A stretch of 64,000 nt of DNA from Promerops cafer (taxonomy: Eukaryota; Chordata; Aves; Passeriformes; Nectariniidae): assembly GCA_013398275.1 (NCBI GenBank), contig VZSE01010148.1, forward strand, positions 248,001 through 312,000, written 5' to 3'. The notes beneath the pieces were generated by a model. The model was given only the letters and a program-made list of their open reading frames with translations, was not told the DNA's origin and did not search any database. The first letter of the stretch is position 1. Each line of letters opens with the position of its first letter. Positions 33,376 through 45,179 of the stretch are shown here, in pieces. The translations under genes and the position numbers were made by a program.

Positions 33376-34479
33376 AGTGGGCAGGTAGGGCCATGGGGAT
33401 GGCTGTGAGGGGATAAGGGTGGGACCTGTGAGCTCACACAGGGGGTGGAGAGGACACCACTGACTGGCAGGGAGCACAGAGGTCAGTCCTGGGGTCAGCG
33501 TTGTTTCACAGAGCACGAGGATGGCACAGAGAGCACCTCTGAAGATGCAGGAGATGAGAAGCTCTGAGAAGCGTTTGATGGACTGGATGGTTGTGGCACT
33601 ATTCTGAGGAACCTGGAGTAACGGGCAAGCAGGAATCCCAGAAAACTAAACAGGAGAGAAATAAACCTTTCCCTGGGGGGAATCACCCCAGGCAGCAGCA
33701 CAGGCAAACAATGACATGAGGGTCCTGCCAGGCACCAGGCTGACCACAAGCAACCTGTGTGTCCCTGTGGCAAAGCCAGAAACCTGGGGACCTGGGGCAA
33801 AGTGAGCAGAGGGAGGGGTCCTGCTGCTCCCCCCAGCTCTCCCCACAGTTGAAAGCTTTTTTTCTTTTCTGACTGAGCCGAGTGTCAGCTCTGCTCAGCA
33901 TCTGAGGCTTGAAGGGTACAAATGGAGAGAATTATTCAACACTAAACAATTATTCCGTTGCATAAAACTCCCAGTATTTGTTGCTGAGGAGCCTGTGCTG
34001 AGTGCAAACCTCCAGACAGAGCTGTCAGGGAGCAGGAGAGAAGAGATGGGGCTTTACGTGCATTCAGAGCAAAGCATCTCACCAGGGCCCATCTTCTTCC
34101 TTTTTACTTTTCTCAGTGCTTTCCCTCATTTCCCTGCACTTTTCCACTTCTTTGGTAAACTCTGCTTGCACACAAAGGTACCAGACCCTCCACCTTCTGC
34201 ATGGACTCTGGGGCTGAGCTGTAGGTGGGGAATTGAGGAAATGACCACACTCTGAGGATTTCCGAGGCTCCAGGCACTCTTTGCTCCTCCTGGACATCTG
34301 GGAAAGTCCAAGAGGATGCTGCTGCTCTCCCACCTCTCCTCCTAACTCCTGGGAGGGAGCGATGCATGCTCAGATGAGCCGTGCTTCTCACAGAGGGCTC
34401 TGTAAATAAAGTCTCTAGCTGGGGCATGCCAAGAGCTGGCACGGCAGGGACTGCCACTCTGTCAACATAACCCTGCTCC

Positions 34480-34760
34480 TGACAGGCCCTGCTTTGTTGA
34501 AACAATTCCTTGCGATGGACTGAGTTTATCTCTAAGTGCCTGGATTTACACCGGAGATGCAAACAGCCTGGTAAATCTGCCACCGAGGCACGGGGGTGGC
34601 ATTTATCTGAGTGTCCCTGTGCACAGCTGGGGATTCTCTGCGTGCTGCTCAGCCTGGACGTGACTCTCTGCCCGTGCAGCAGGCAGCTCTGTGGCTCAGG
34701 GGGACTCTTAGCAGCCATAAAATGTGCAATTAACCCACCCTTCCTACTCCAAACTGTCTC
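34480..34760. promoter_or_regulatory. Candidate conserved noncoding element
   Basis: This is unique-looking DNA with several E-box-like and A/T cores (CAGCTG at about 34626, TTTATCTCTAAGTGCC, TTGTTGAAACAATTCC with a TTGTT/AACAA dyad, ATAAAATGTGCAATTAAC). It has no similarity to repeats in the window. Proposed only on the basis of texture. Confidence 0.2.
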
Positions 34761-36647
34761 ATCAGGCTTCCAGGCCGGGTGAACGCTGCAGCTGGGAAGA
34801 GATGAGCATGCTGTGTTCAGCCTCCAGCTGCAAGGCAGCTGCCCAGTGTTTAAAAATCAGAGTTCTTCCCTCCTCCCTGCACCCAGCCCGTGCCCTCTGG
34901 CCACCATGTGCCCTCAGGAAAGCCACCTGCTGCATCCCCTCCCTGGCCATCACCTCTCTGTGCCTATTTTGGGGGAACAGAGCACCTTGTTACAGTTCCA
35001 GTGCTGAGCAGATACAAAAGCACTAAATTAATTTTCATAGAGCCTTTTGGTCAAGCAGCTCAAAGCCTTTTAGAGACTTTAATTGAGCTTTGGAGTTAAT
35101 GAAGCCTCACTAACGTGCCTACTGGATAAAGAAGTGTTTATGATCCTGTTTTGCAGAGGTTGAGCAGGAAGCTGGGCAGGTTGCTGTGTGGGTTGGGTTA
35201 AGGTTGTTTTCCCCTTCAAAACCACCATGAAGCATAGGATGGTTTGATATACCAAAAGAAATACCTCCAGCACATTGTTCTGGAGGCAGCGGGATTTTTT
35301 CCCTCCTTGTTCCCTAAGGAAAGTTCCAGCAAACTTTGGGATTGAAATAATATTTTTTATGCAAAAAAGTAAATTCTTCTAACTCCCTTGACAGCAGTAG
35401 CACCCTAAGAGCAGAGGCCTTCTGTGTTCTGAAGTCTCAGGCTCTCAGAGCTGTCAGTGCTGCATCAAACAGGAGAACTAAATAACTTCCAGACAGCATG
35501 CAGTGAAACAGTCCACACATTCCAGGCTTTTCCTTCCCCAGCATTGCCAGGATGCCCAGGATTTCTGTGTGGACCAGAAGACCTGACCCTGCAAAGCGTC
35601 TCCCACTGATGGTGGTGAAAACCCCTCATTCCCTGACCATCCCCATGTGAGTCCTTGGTACCCGTGATCAGGACTCTGCTCTGGCTGCCCAGCACAGGCC
35701 CTGTACTGATGCAAATTCTCTGTTTTGCTGCTCTTTGCCAGCCCTGGAGGGCAAGTCCTCCCTGAACAGCAGCACTCCTCCAACATGCTGACCTCAAACC
35801 ACTTCAGTCAGTGCCTTTCAGAGGGACCCTTGGTGTCTGTGAAAGCTCAGGGAGCTGGTTCCAAACTTGCCCTCTCTGTGTGTTTAACTGTGGCCACTGC
35901 AGCTGTGACGCTGCACACCAGGCTGAGCAGCTCCCTGTGCCCTGCCTGTCTCCTGCCTCCAGCATGGGTATCCCTGGGACTTTGCTTAAAAATAATTCCC
36001 TTTGCCACCCTGCAGCCCTGCTGCCCACATCTGCTGTGTACGGGGCAAAGGGGACTCAGGCTGCCTGGCATTTCTCACGTGGGAACCTGTGGTATCCTAT
36101 ATAACAATAAAATGGATGAAGTGGGCAAGACACGTATCCTGCTTCCCTGGTTTGCCCTTGCCAGGCTCCCGGTGCCTTGCTTTCACTGTGGGCACAAGCA
36201 GAGGACAGCGCTGGGATGCTGTGGGCTGGGCCAAGCAGTAAAGTTTAGAGAAGTGTGTGAGCCACACTGCCCTAGAAAATACACAGAATTCACAGGGAAA
36301 GACACCCCCATGAAAAAATCATTGTTTTTCCATGTGAAGTAAAACATCTGCATGGACACCATTCCTCTGGTTCTCCTTGTAGGGCTCCCCAGCCCCACAG
36401 ACAGTGCTGGGGCAACCCCACAAAGAGCAGTGGGCATTGTCACTGTGTGGGGACATGGGGCTGGCAGAGACAGAGGGAGAGAGCACAGCACAAAGGGAGT
36501 TTTCCCACACCTCAGTGAAGGCTCAGCGCCGTTGCCTTTTGGGACACATTGAATTAGGATCAGGCCTCCCTCCTATCTCCATTTGCTCTTCCTGTGGTGG
36601 ATTTCCTTGAGGATTTAAAGTAAATCCTTCAGATTCATTGAAAAAAT

Positions 36648-36765
36648 TATATATATAGGTATGCACGTATTTATACATATATACATACACACACATATAC
36701 ACATGTACATATATATACATATATATACGTACACAGATGGATGGATGGATAGATAGAACAATCAT
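36648..36765. repeat. Compound AT/CA/GATG microsatellite
   Basis: The tract goes from TATATATA through mixed ACATAT and ACACAC units to GATGGATGGATGGATAGATAG. It sits immediately upstream of the CpG-rich segment at 36.8 kb. Confidence 0.92.
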
Positions 36766-36789
36766 GTCTATATAAAATCATGCTTTCTG

Positions 36790-37215
36790 GTTGTCCCAGG
36801 AGCAGGCTGGCTGCATCCCACCCCTACAGCTTCACAATCGCCTCCCGGCACTGCCTGAAATCGGGCTCGAGGAGGGGCTTGGGCGTTTCCTGGCCGGACT
36901 TTGGTGGCTTTGGGAGCAGTGCTCCGGCGAGCCCCGTGCGCGGCAGGTGGCGTCGCAGCTCCACGGGAGACGGGCGGCCGCGGGTGGGCGGCTCGGGATG
37001 CGGGGATGCGGGGATGCGGGGATGCGGGGATGCAGGGTTGGGGGGATGCGGCTCAGGGATGCGGGGATGCGGGGATGCGGGGATGCGGCTCAGGGATGCG
37101 GGGATGCGGCTCAGGGGTTGGGAATGTGCAGAGGTGCTCGCGGAGCGGGGAGGAGGGGAGCGGGCTCGGTCTCTGCCAGCACCGGGAGTTTCTTGAGCTT
37201 CCCCGAGTTTGGCCG
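36790..37215. promoter_or_regulatory. Small CpG island
   Basis: About 420 bp of clearly higher G+C with dense CpGs (ATCGCCTCCCGGCAC, CTCCGGCGAGCCCCGTGCGC, GGCGTCGCAGC, GACGGGCGGCCGCGGG, and GCTCGCGGAGCGGGG downstream). It is bounded by a microsatellite on the left and by ordinary DNA leading to a CR1 on the right. It contains the octamer array listed next. Such islands often mark promoters, but no initiator, coding exon or splice donor can be assigned with confidence. All three + strand frames are open across it (138-166 codons) merely because stop codons are rare in such DNA. Confidence 0.55.
36995..37116. repeat. GGGGATGC octamer array with GGCTCA spacers
   Basis: The core unit is the 8-mer GGGGATGC. 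Blocks begin with a 7-base GGGATGC, are followed by GGGGATGC units, and end in GGCTCA: four units, a variant AGGGTTGG, then one unit (36995-37055); three units (37056-37092); one unit (37093-37113). The nested design, GGGATGC(GGGGATGC)nGGCTCA, is a higher-order repeat. Each run puts GGGG tracts four bases apart on the + strand, the classic pattern for a G-quadruplex with 4-nt loops, and every unit carries a CpG at its junction. Because 8 is not a multiple of 3, translated frames rotate to give an 8-residue repeat. Confidence 0.93.
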
Positions 37216-37327
37216 CGTGACAGAGCTGGGGTTTGTTGGCCTCTTTCTCTTTGTGGTGGTCGTGGTTGTTTGTGTGTGGGGGGGTTGTTGATCCCAGACA
37301 AAGCTGTTTGGGGTTGTTTCAGCGAAG

Positions 37328-37620
37328 TCGTGGAATCACAGGACAGTTTGAGTAGGAAAGGACATTGAAGATGATCTAAAAACAACACCCTTGTCATGGG
37401 CAAGGACATCTTCCACTAGACCAGGTTGCTCCAGCCTGGTCCTGAGCACTTCCAGGGATGAGGCAGCCACAGATGCTCTGAGCAACCTGTGCCAGGGCCT
37501 CCCCACCCTCATCATAACGAATGTCCCCCTAAGAGCCAACCTAACCCCGACCTCTGTCAATTTAAATCCATTCCCCCTTGTCCTATCCCTACATGCCTTG
37601 GAAATCTGTCTGTACTCAGG
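37328..37620 (-). mobile_element. CR1 LINE, older copy
   Basis: The + strand starts TGGAATCACAGGACAGTTTG (reversed CR1 3' tail). It continues with 'CATCTTCCACTAGACCAGGT', 'GAGCACTTCCAGGGATGAGG', 'CTGTGCCAGGGCCTCCCCAC' and 'CCATTCCCCCTTGTCCTATC'. The 'ACTAGACCAGGTTGCTC' form and larger divergence set it apart from the younger copies at 13.2, 27.4 and 42.5 kb. It is 5'-truncated, with no intact ORF. Confidence 0.9.
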
Positions 37621-37624
37621 AAAA

Positions 37625-40600
37625 TCATCACTCCTGCCTTGAGCGAGCATCCCCCTGGTAAAACACGGAAACCTCCTAAAATGAGTGTTGAATTCTCTGA
37701 CAGTGTCACCTGTCTCACGCAGACATACAGCCCCACTTGAACTGTCTGTGTTTCCATCCTGACTCTGCAGGATTTGCAGGCAGAGAGCCTGGAACATCCC
37801 AACCATGCTGTGCCTTCATTTTTTTTTTTTAATGTATTTTTCTGCTGCTTTTAAACACTTCAATTTTCAACTTCAGGAAAGCTGTGGGGACATTGCCAGA
37901 ACCACTGCAGTAGGAATTGCACTAAAACTAAATATAGAAATGAAATTTTGGATGAAATACAGGCTTGGGTGCATTTTGGCAGGAGTCTCAGTGTTTTCCT
38001 CACAGTGCTGGCTCTGTGTGGAGTAGAATATTCCCAGGAATAGGAGTGGATGGCACTTGGGGCTGATGTTTTGAAATGTGGAGGGAAAGTTTGCATCAGC
38101 ATGAGAAGAGTTAGCAAGTAGAATAGAACTGAACACAGATTTTATGTCCTGTGAAATTCACAGGGTTTATTTAATTTCTAAGTAGAATAAAACTTTTTTT
38201 TTGTCTCCCTGTAAGAACAGAATAACCTGGAGATAAATACTTGTATTTAGAACAATTACTATCAGTGTTGAGCTGTTTGGGCTTTTGGTATTGACAGCTA
38301 ATTCTGACACTTCTATCTTGACTTGTGACAAGGTGGCAAGAGTCCAAAAAAAGACAAAATAAATGCAAAGTAGAACTGTATCAAAATGAAAAAATATAAG
38401 TGAAATTGTCCTGTTCCTGCAAGCCACTTTGCATTCATGGAATAGCATCCACTGCCTGAAAAAACCTTCAGTGAAGCAACTTTTGACCCAGCTCTGTTTA
38501 GATTTTCATTTGCCATGGCAAGAGCAGTAGGTGTATGTAATTTTCAGTCCAGGTGAATTGTAATTTATTATATTGCTTTTAAATGAAGTTATACACATAC
38601 ATAAATATTTGTGTATCAATATGTGTGTATTTATAGATTAATTTTTAATATTTTTCAGCTGCTGAATTATGATTTAACAGGTGTAATGTCTATGGGGTAT
38701 CCTGCAGTTATTCCATGGGTTCATTGCCTTCAGCCCTTCCCAAGGAGCAGGGCTTTGAAGGGGTTTGAGGCACAGATGCTGCTGGTGAGACATATGAAGG
38801 ACCTTGGAAAACAACCAAATGAAGGCCTGCCTCCTGCAAGCTTAATTTTACTGAGGAAGTTTCTCATGCCTGAGCACAGCAATACCCATTCCCTGCAGGG
38901 TGGGCAGGCCCAGGGGAAGCTGGCTGCCTGTGGTGGGCTCCTCTCCTAGAGCTCCCAGCTCTGTCACCCATCTAACTGCGTCCTTCCTGTGACACCCCAA
39001 AAACAGGGAGGCACACACACATCAAGGCGTGCTGATGGAGCGAGATCGTGGAAGCTGTGAATGCACAGAGGGTGAAAAAGAGAATTTATCTCCATGGTGC
39101 TGCTTGTGCAGCTGTTCTAGGGTTTGGCTGGGCCCATCCCTGTCTCCTGGAGTGGGAGGACACCATTCCCTGTGATGCAGGTTTCATCATACTGGGTTTG
39201 TGTTTATTTCTTGATTTACCTGTTTTAAAGCCCAGCCCCTGGCCAGGTGTGTGGAGCTGCCTGCGAGGGAGCTTCAGCATGTGTTTGTGATTCCATGGGG
39301 TGTCCCCACAAACACCCCAAGCTGTGTGAGCACGAGAGCTCCCTTTTTCACTAAATGCTCTGCTCTTCACCCCACAGTGCTGTTGATTCCCAGGGGCCCT
39401 GTTCCCTGGGGACCTCAGTGCCACCACCGGCAGCAACCCCACGACTGGGACTTCCCAGAGACTGAAACTCTCTCCCCTCTCCTCATTCCTCTGCTCCCTC
39501 CCACACTTCTGCTCAGAAAAACTGCAACCCAGCTGAACTCACCAGGGCTTTGATACTGAGAAACCTGGAACCCAGCACCTCATCCATCCCCCGAGCTCCC
39601 GGTGAGCAGGAAACTGAACTCAAACTGACTAAAACTGCCAAGGATTCATTCCGTGGTGAGATGGAAACGGGGAGGCAGGATGGGGAGGGAGGAGATGAAA
39701 TCTGGGCTGAGAAGGGAGGTTGGGGTTTGCTGAGCTTCTGTGGCACGGAGGAGCCTTCCTGTGGTGACTCAGCCTGCTGATGAATTTTGGCTTGCATGCC
39801 TTGGTTTCATAGTGCTGTGCTATTCCTAAACTCCTTCACAGCCAACGGGACCTGTGAAATTTGAGGTTTCTGCCAGTTTTAGGCTTCCTGTGAATTAATT
39901 GAGCACTCGTGAAACAAGCTACTGGCTTGTAAGCTTATTTTCAGCTCCACCAGGATAAGGAACATGGGGCCTGATTAGGGGGAATGGCTGAGAGAGGCTC
40001 AGTGTTTCTGCTGTGAAATGCAGGCTCTGGGGTCCAAAGCTTGTGGGGGACTCTGCCTGACTCTTTATTGGAAAAGATTTCTCATATTTTTGATCAAATT
40101 TCTGTTAAAGAAGAGAGTGGGAGCAGAACATCTGAGAAGCTCTGGAGGGAGAGCTACACCAGAGAACCTGCTTTGAATCCTTGTTCTTAATTAGAAGAAG
40201 AGGGGAAATGAATCTGAATCTTTCCCAACTCAGTTATCCCTCTTTATCACCAGCACATGGATCAGTAGCACCGACAACTCTCCCTTAAGTGTTACGAGAA
40301 AATTAAAAAGGTCTCATTATATTCCACCATGGAAGCAAATAAATAATAATATTATTATTAATATCATTGCTTCATTCATCTCTCACAAGAGAAACAATTC
40401 ACTTGCAACTATAGCCAAGGCTCGTTTTGCTGGAGGAGAATTGGGAATCTCAGGGTCATCCCAGCCTCTGCTCGTGGTGCTTTGCTGCTCCCCTGAGCCC
40501 CTCGTGGTCTCTGCTCAGTGCCAGGTCCTTGGTCTCAGCCTGTGCTGGAGCTGCTCACACATTCTCTTTGCTTCCCTGGGAGGTGGAAACAGCCCCTAAC

Positions 40601-40825
40601 TGTCCTTGACCTACTCCAGAGAGGGGGTATAAAGCATAATTAATTTCACTTTCAGAAGAGCTTCGAGTTCCCAAGAAGAAAAATGCCAGAAAAGTGCAAA
40701 TCATGATTAATCATCATTATTATTCCTATAAATTCCCACTTCAGCTTGGTTGGAAAACAGGGTATTTAGGAGGTAGAAAGGATAGAGTGGCCTGACTGTG
40801 CCCTTGGCCCATGGGGCTGCAGTCT
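37625..40825. other. Gene-free stretch
   Basis: No exon, RNA gene or named repeat is recognised. The part at 37800-38660 is A/T-rich, with an ATACAT/GTGTAT-type patch at 38588-38640. The part at 40336-40372 is a short ATT/AAT run (AATAATAATATTATTATTAA). Confidence 0.55.
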
Positions 40826-40882
40826 GTGGAGTTACACCCGATTAACATCAGTGCAGGTGGGAAGGGAATCAGAGCCCACAGT
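40826..40882 (+). mobile_element. Old amniote repeat, 'gagttacaccgattaacatcagtg' type
   Basis: 'GTGGAGTTACACCCGATTAA' then 'CATCAGTGCAGGTGGGAAGG' and 'GAATCAGAGCCC' matches a pattern I know from old sauropsid/amniote repeats ('tggagttacaccgatttacaccagtgtaggtgagaggagaatcaggccc'). It is the same motif family as the fragment at 47.55 kb. The exact library name is uncertain. Confidence 0.5.
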
Positions 40883-40884
40883 CC

Positions 40885-42205
40885 CCTCTGTACTAATGGT
40901 TAGTGTTAAATTGCTGCCAGTGTCTCCCTGAAGCCTCCAGGAGACAGTTCAGTACTCGTTGTTCCTCTCTTTCTCCCTTGTGGAGGGGTTGGAAGGTTTA
41001 ATTCAATCAGATTCCTAAGTGGAAAATAACAGTGCGATGGAAAAACCCGCCACGGATGCCTGTGAAAGGGATTTTGTCTTCGGTGAGCTTTGATCTGCAT
41101 CCTGAAAGAGCAAGACAAAACCCTGTGATTGACATCCTTGTTCTGCAAAAGGTACCTTGGAGGAAGCTTTCAGAGCCAGAGGTTTCCTTTGCTGGAGGGG
41201 GTGTGGAGAAAGTCCAACTTTCACAGCTTTTGTTGGTTTTTTTTTTTTTCCTATTTGCCGTGTAAAGATGTAAGATCAGAAGTTTTATTTTTCTGGAGAC
41301 AGCAGCTCACCTCAGCAGAAAAAACAAGGATTTACAAATCACTGCTGGTCTCCCTCCTGACCTCTGATTGCCCTGGAATGATGCTCTTACCCCAGTGAGG
41401 CCTCTCCCCTGAGAGGTCCCAAAGTCCCGAACCCTTCTCAGCCTTCCTGAGCCTGAAAAATGATGGCAAGAAGGGTCCAAGAGATTCTCCCAAGGTTTGC
41501 CAGGAATCCACCCCGCCTGCCTGCTGGGATGCTCCTCCAAGCGTCATCTTTGTGCAGATACTGGGAGATTTTTATTTTTATTCCCCTGCTAGGCTGAAAT
41601 CAGGGGTTTTTTGACTTTTGCTGTAAATCAGAGATTTCTTCTTTCAGTGACAATGATATTTCCCTGCTGGGCACGTGGCACTGGGCTCAGGCTGGCTGGG
41701 TGCTGGGTCAGCAGTGGTGTGCTGTGAAAAACACCCTCATTTTTCACCTTCAGATGGGTTTGTTCAGCCCCATTCTCTGGGACACCCACAGAAACTCCAC
41801 GACCTTCCCTCTCCCCTGCCACCAAGCCCCGGGCGAGGGAGGAGAGGGATCTTTGCAGAGCTCCCCCTGTCCATCCATCACCAGGAAAGTGCCACCAGCA
41901 CACAGCCGGATTCATCCTGGTGCCAGCCAACCATAAATTGATTTGCTTGTTAATGCAGCTTCTCCCAGTTCGTGTTTTCCCTAACGAGGAGCATCAAAAT
42001 GCCAACCTGTCCTCAGGGGTACATCAGCCTCCTGAACTGAAGGCAATAATGAGATTAGAGGCCGTGCTGCTCACAAGTGCCTCATGTGCTCTCTCAGTCA
42101 CTTGCACTTATTTTTTTATTATCCAGGCAGGTTTTTTCCCACTGATGTATTTTTTCCCTTCCTCTCAATTGCTCTCTCCCTCAGTCCTCAGTGAAACAAA
42201 TGTGA
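40885..42205. other. Gene-free stretch
   Basis: No exon, RNA gene or named repeat is recognised. A short T-run lies at 41238-41250. Overlapping frames on both strands are chance. Confidence 0.55.
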
Positions 42206-42210
42206 TCTGA

Positions 42211-42233
42211 CACACACACACACACACACACAC
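42211..42233. repeat. CA microsatellite
   Basis: Eleven and a half perfect CA units, continuous with the preceding TGA and followed by GGTGTC. It is pure enough to be polymorphic. Confidence 0.95.
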
Positions 42234-42490
42234 GGTGTCACCTCCCCTGTCCCTGTTTGTCACATCTCCCCTGGTTCCTCCCCACGCTGCCCAGGCAGAC
42301 AGGACTAGTGGGGGGGCAGGGATGGCTCCACTCAGGTCCTGCTCCCAAAGGAAAATCTCTGACCTTCCCCTGATGAACCCTTTCTGTATGAATGGGAAAT
42401 AAGATGAAGAGCTGCTTGAAATGGAGTAAACATGCAAATATGTGGTAGCTGGGAGGAGGGCAGGTTTGTGGCTGGGTGGAGAGGCGGGGA

Positions 42491-42792
42491 GAGTCACAGA
42501 ATCACAGAATGGTTTGGGTTGGGAGGGACCTTAAAGATTATTCTGTTCCACCCCCTGCCGTGGACAGGGACACCTTCCACTGTCCCAGGCTGCTCCAAGC
42601 CCCGTCCAGCCTGGCCTTGGACGCTTCCAGGGATCCAGGGGCAGCCACAGCTGCTCTCGGCACCCTGTGCCAGGGCCTGCCCACCCTCATAGGGAGGAAT
42701 ACCTTCCCAATATCCCATCTAACCCTGCCCTCTGTCCTTCTGAAGCTGTTCCCCCTTGTCCTGTCACGCCAGGCCCATGTAAAGAAGAGAAG
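42491..42792 (-). mobile_element. CR1 LINE, young-looking copy
   Basis: The + strand starts with two copies of the tail octamer in reverse (GAGTCACAGAATCACAGAAT). 'GGTTTGGGTTGGGAGGGACC', 'TTCCACCCCCTGCCGTGGAC', 'GGACACCTTCCACTGTCCCA' and 'TGCCAGGGCCTGCCCACCCT' follow, up to 'CCCCCTTGTCCTGTCACGCC'. About 300 bp, 5'-truncated. The well-kept 3' octamers suggest a more recent insertion than the 37.3-kb copy. Confidence 0.93.
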
Positions 42793-42794
42793 AG

Positions 42795-45165
42795 GACATC
42801 TCACCCAGCTGGATGCAGCCTGTGGGGCTTGAGGACTGTGAGCAGTGGAAGGAGAACTTCTGGATGGAGAGGTATGACCGTGGTAAAGCAGGGGAACATA
42901 AACCAGATTGAAGCACCTACAAGACAGGAGAGGAAGCCTCAGTGCTGGGCAGACATCTCCTTTGGAAGCAAAGAGGTTTGGGATCAGAGCCAGGGGTGCA
43001 GGGTGTTTAGGGAGCAGTGACAGCCCCATCCAGCTTGGCAGCAGGGACAGAAATGCTCTGCTTGTCAGAAGAACCCAGCCTCAAGGAGTGAAACTCCCTC
43101 TACTGCCCCCAAAAAACAGAACCAACAGAGCTGCTCAGCTCCTGCCATCCAAGGATGAGGAAGAGAGTTAGCTTCCCATCACACTTCACTCTTGGATTTG
43201 ATTTCCAGCTCCTTTTTATTAACCTGTGGTCACCTGCTGTAGCAGTGAGCTGTGTGTGGTTAATGGCCCTGGAAATGTTCCTGGGGTTGAAAGGCTGCTT
43301 GGTTGGGATTTGCACTGAGTGCAGGTAGCTGGATTTTTTGGCTTTGTTTTCTGCTTCTTGGCAGCCCCTTCACACCACAACTGCCTCAGTTTGGAAAGGC
43401 TGGAGGTGAAGGGGAGTGACAAGGAGCAGGATTTCTGTACCAAGGGAAAGAGCTTGCAACTATCTGTACCTCAATCTTTGCAATGTTTACTTTTCTTAAA
43501 CTTCAAAGCCACCTTGGATATGTCTGTGGGACTGACTCACTGAGCAAATAGCAAACCCAGACCCTTTGGAGGGATTGTCCTTCTGGGTACACAGACTGCC
43601 CTGAGCACGTGACTCAGGGAGGCAATGGCAGAAAGTGGCTAAAAAGTTATTAAACTTCTCGTGAAGTAGAAACAGGAAAACTTTCATTCTCTAAGAATTT
43701 ATTTTCCTGACTTTTTAATAACATTTTTGACCTTCCAGGATGAAGTTTCTTTTCTCCCTAGAATTCTAAAAATAACTTGACATTTTTCATGGAAGAAAAT
43801 GTCTTCCATCCAGATTTCATTTGGTGTTATTCCCGCAAAGCGCACTCATACCACTAACTCTTTGCCTTTCTACGCATGAAATTCACCCATGAAATGAGGG
43901 AATTATGAAATTAACTGTCTTGAGAACTCAGCTCAACTTGGCTCAGTCTAATAAGATGGTAGGCACCTATAGATATATAAATTTTAAAACTATCTGTGTG
44001 GTGCAGCTGGGCTCAAACTTAGAGAACCCTTATGTTGCGTCTCTGACTTCTCTAACTCCTCCCTGAGCAGCAGTTCAGATGGAAGAAGAAATGTATTACA
44101 AAAACTCCCTTTTCCTAACCCCAGGTCTCTGGCTTGGAAGAGCAGCAGGAAGCTGCTTCCACCAGCATTCCCCACTGACCCTGCTCTCGAGGTTTCGGTG
44201 TCTGGTCCCTGGGCAATACTGGGAGTTACAGCCCCTCACCCTGAAATACCCACTGGGAGCTGCAGCTGCTGCTGCACTGCGATTTCTGGGCCATTTTTCA
44301 GGGTCTGCCAGTGATGTGCATCCTCCTGGACCAGCCTTTGGAATGCCCTCGAGCCTTGCTCCACCCTGCCTGTGTGAGCTGCAATCCCCCTGGACAGATG
44401 TGATCTCTGGCATCAGAGGTGTCAAAGGACACCTTTTTACCTCTTTTCTGCATCTCCAAAGACCCCGACCCCACTGGCTCCCAGTGGAGTGCCCCACTCC
44501 ATTCCTTAAACACAGCCTGTGCCTCTGGTCCCCCTCACCATCCCCTTCCCAATCCCTTCCTAGGTCTGACAGCTCTAAAGACAAAATATATGAAGAGGTG
44601 ACATTAAAATGACTTTGGCAATGGGGGTCTTGCAAATTCATTGGTGATTTTAGCTCCTGCCATGGCCTCAGGAGCATCATCTGCCTTTCTTCCAGCTTAT
44701 ACCTGGGTGTGGAATCATAATGGTCTGCACTGGGGTTTGGAGGGAGGAGGAAAAGGAAAACAGATGCTACAACTAAGCTGGGATTTCCCTGAGTAAATAA
44801 ATTATAAAATTACATTAAAGCATCATTTGAGTTGCATATAAAAGCTAGAAAATGAATGTCTCCTCCATAATTGCTGCAAAGGGCCCCAAACAGCCATTTC
44901 TATTTGCAGTTTCATATTTCAATAAACTTTTTTATTTCTTTTTGAGTGAATGTTCCTGTTCATGAATATTCTGAGGGATTCAGAGCACTGTCCGAAATGA
45001 CAATTTTCACTGGGGTAAAGCCACATTCCCCTCAGTGTGTGCTGGTATTCCCCCCTCCATGCCCATGGCAAAGCAGTGAGAGGACTATGATAAACAACTC
45101 CAGTGATAATTGCTTTAGCTCAGACACCAAATCAACTTTCTGAGAGCTTTTAAGAAAACAAGTGA
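42795..45165. other. Gene-free stretch
   Basis: No exon, RNA gene or named repeat is seen. A frame of 177 codons at 44079-44612 is mirrored by a 194-codon frame on the minus strand, so neither is accepted. The part at 44780-44960 is A/T-rich unique DNA with TATAAAATTACATTAAAG and TCAATAAACTTTTTTATT. Confidence 0.5.
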
Positions 45166-45179
45166 GCAAGAAAACAAAT

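Larger units (their letters stand above)
32465..36645. other. Gene-free stretch
   Basis: No convincing exon. It holds a MIR-like scrap (33320-33375) and a non-repetitive candidate element at 34480-34760. The longest frames (34113-34718 minus, 201 codons; 35725-36342 plus, 205 codons) are overlapped by other frames on both strands and show no domain, so they are treated as chance. Confidence 0.55.

Noticed and set aside
34113..34718. 201-codon minus-strand frame
   Set aside because: No domain, and the shared bases read equally well on the other strand. It is treated as chance.
35725..36342. 205-codon plus-strand frame
   Set aside because: Three other frames on both strands overlap it and it has no recognisable motif.
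44079..44680. Facing frames of 177 (plus) and 194 (minus) codons
   Set aside because: The pair occupies the same bases in opposite directions, which is expected of stop-poor DNA rather than of two genes.
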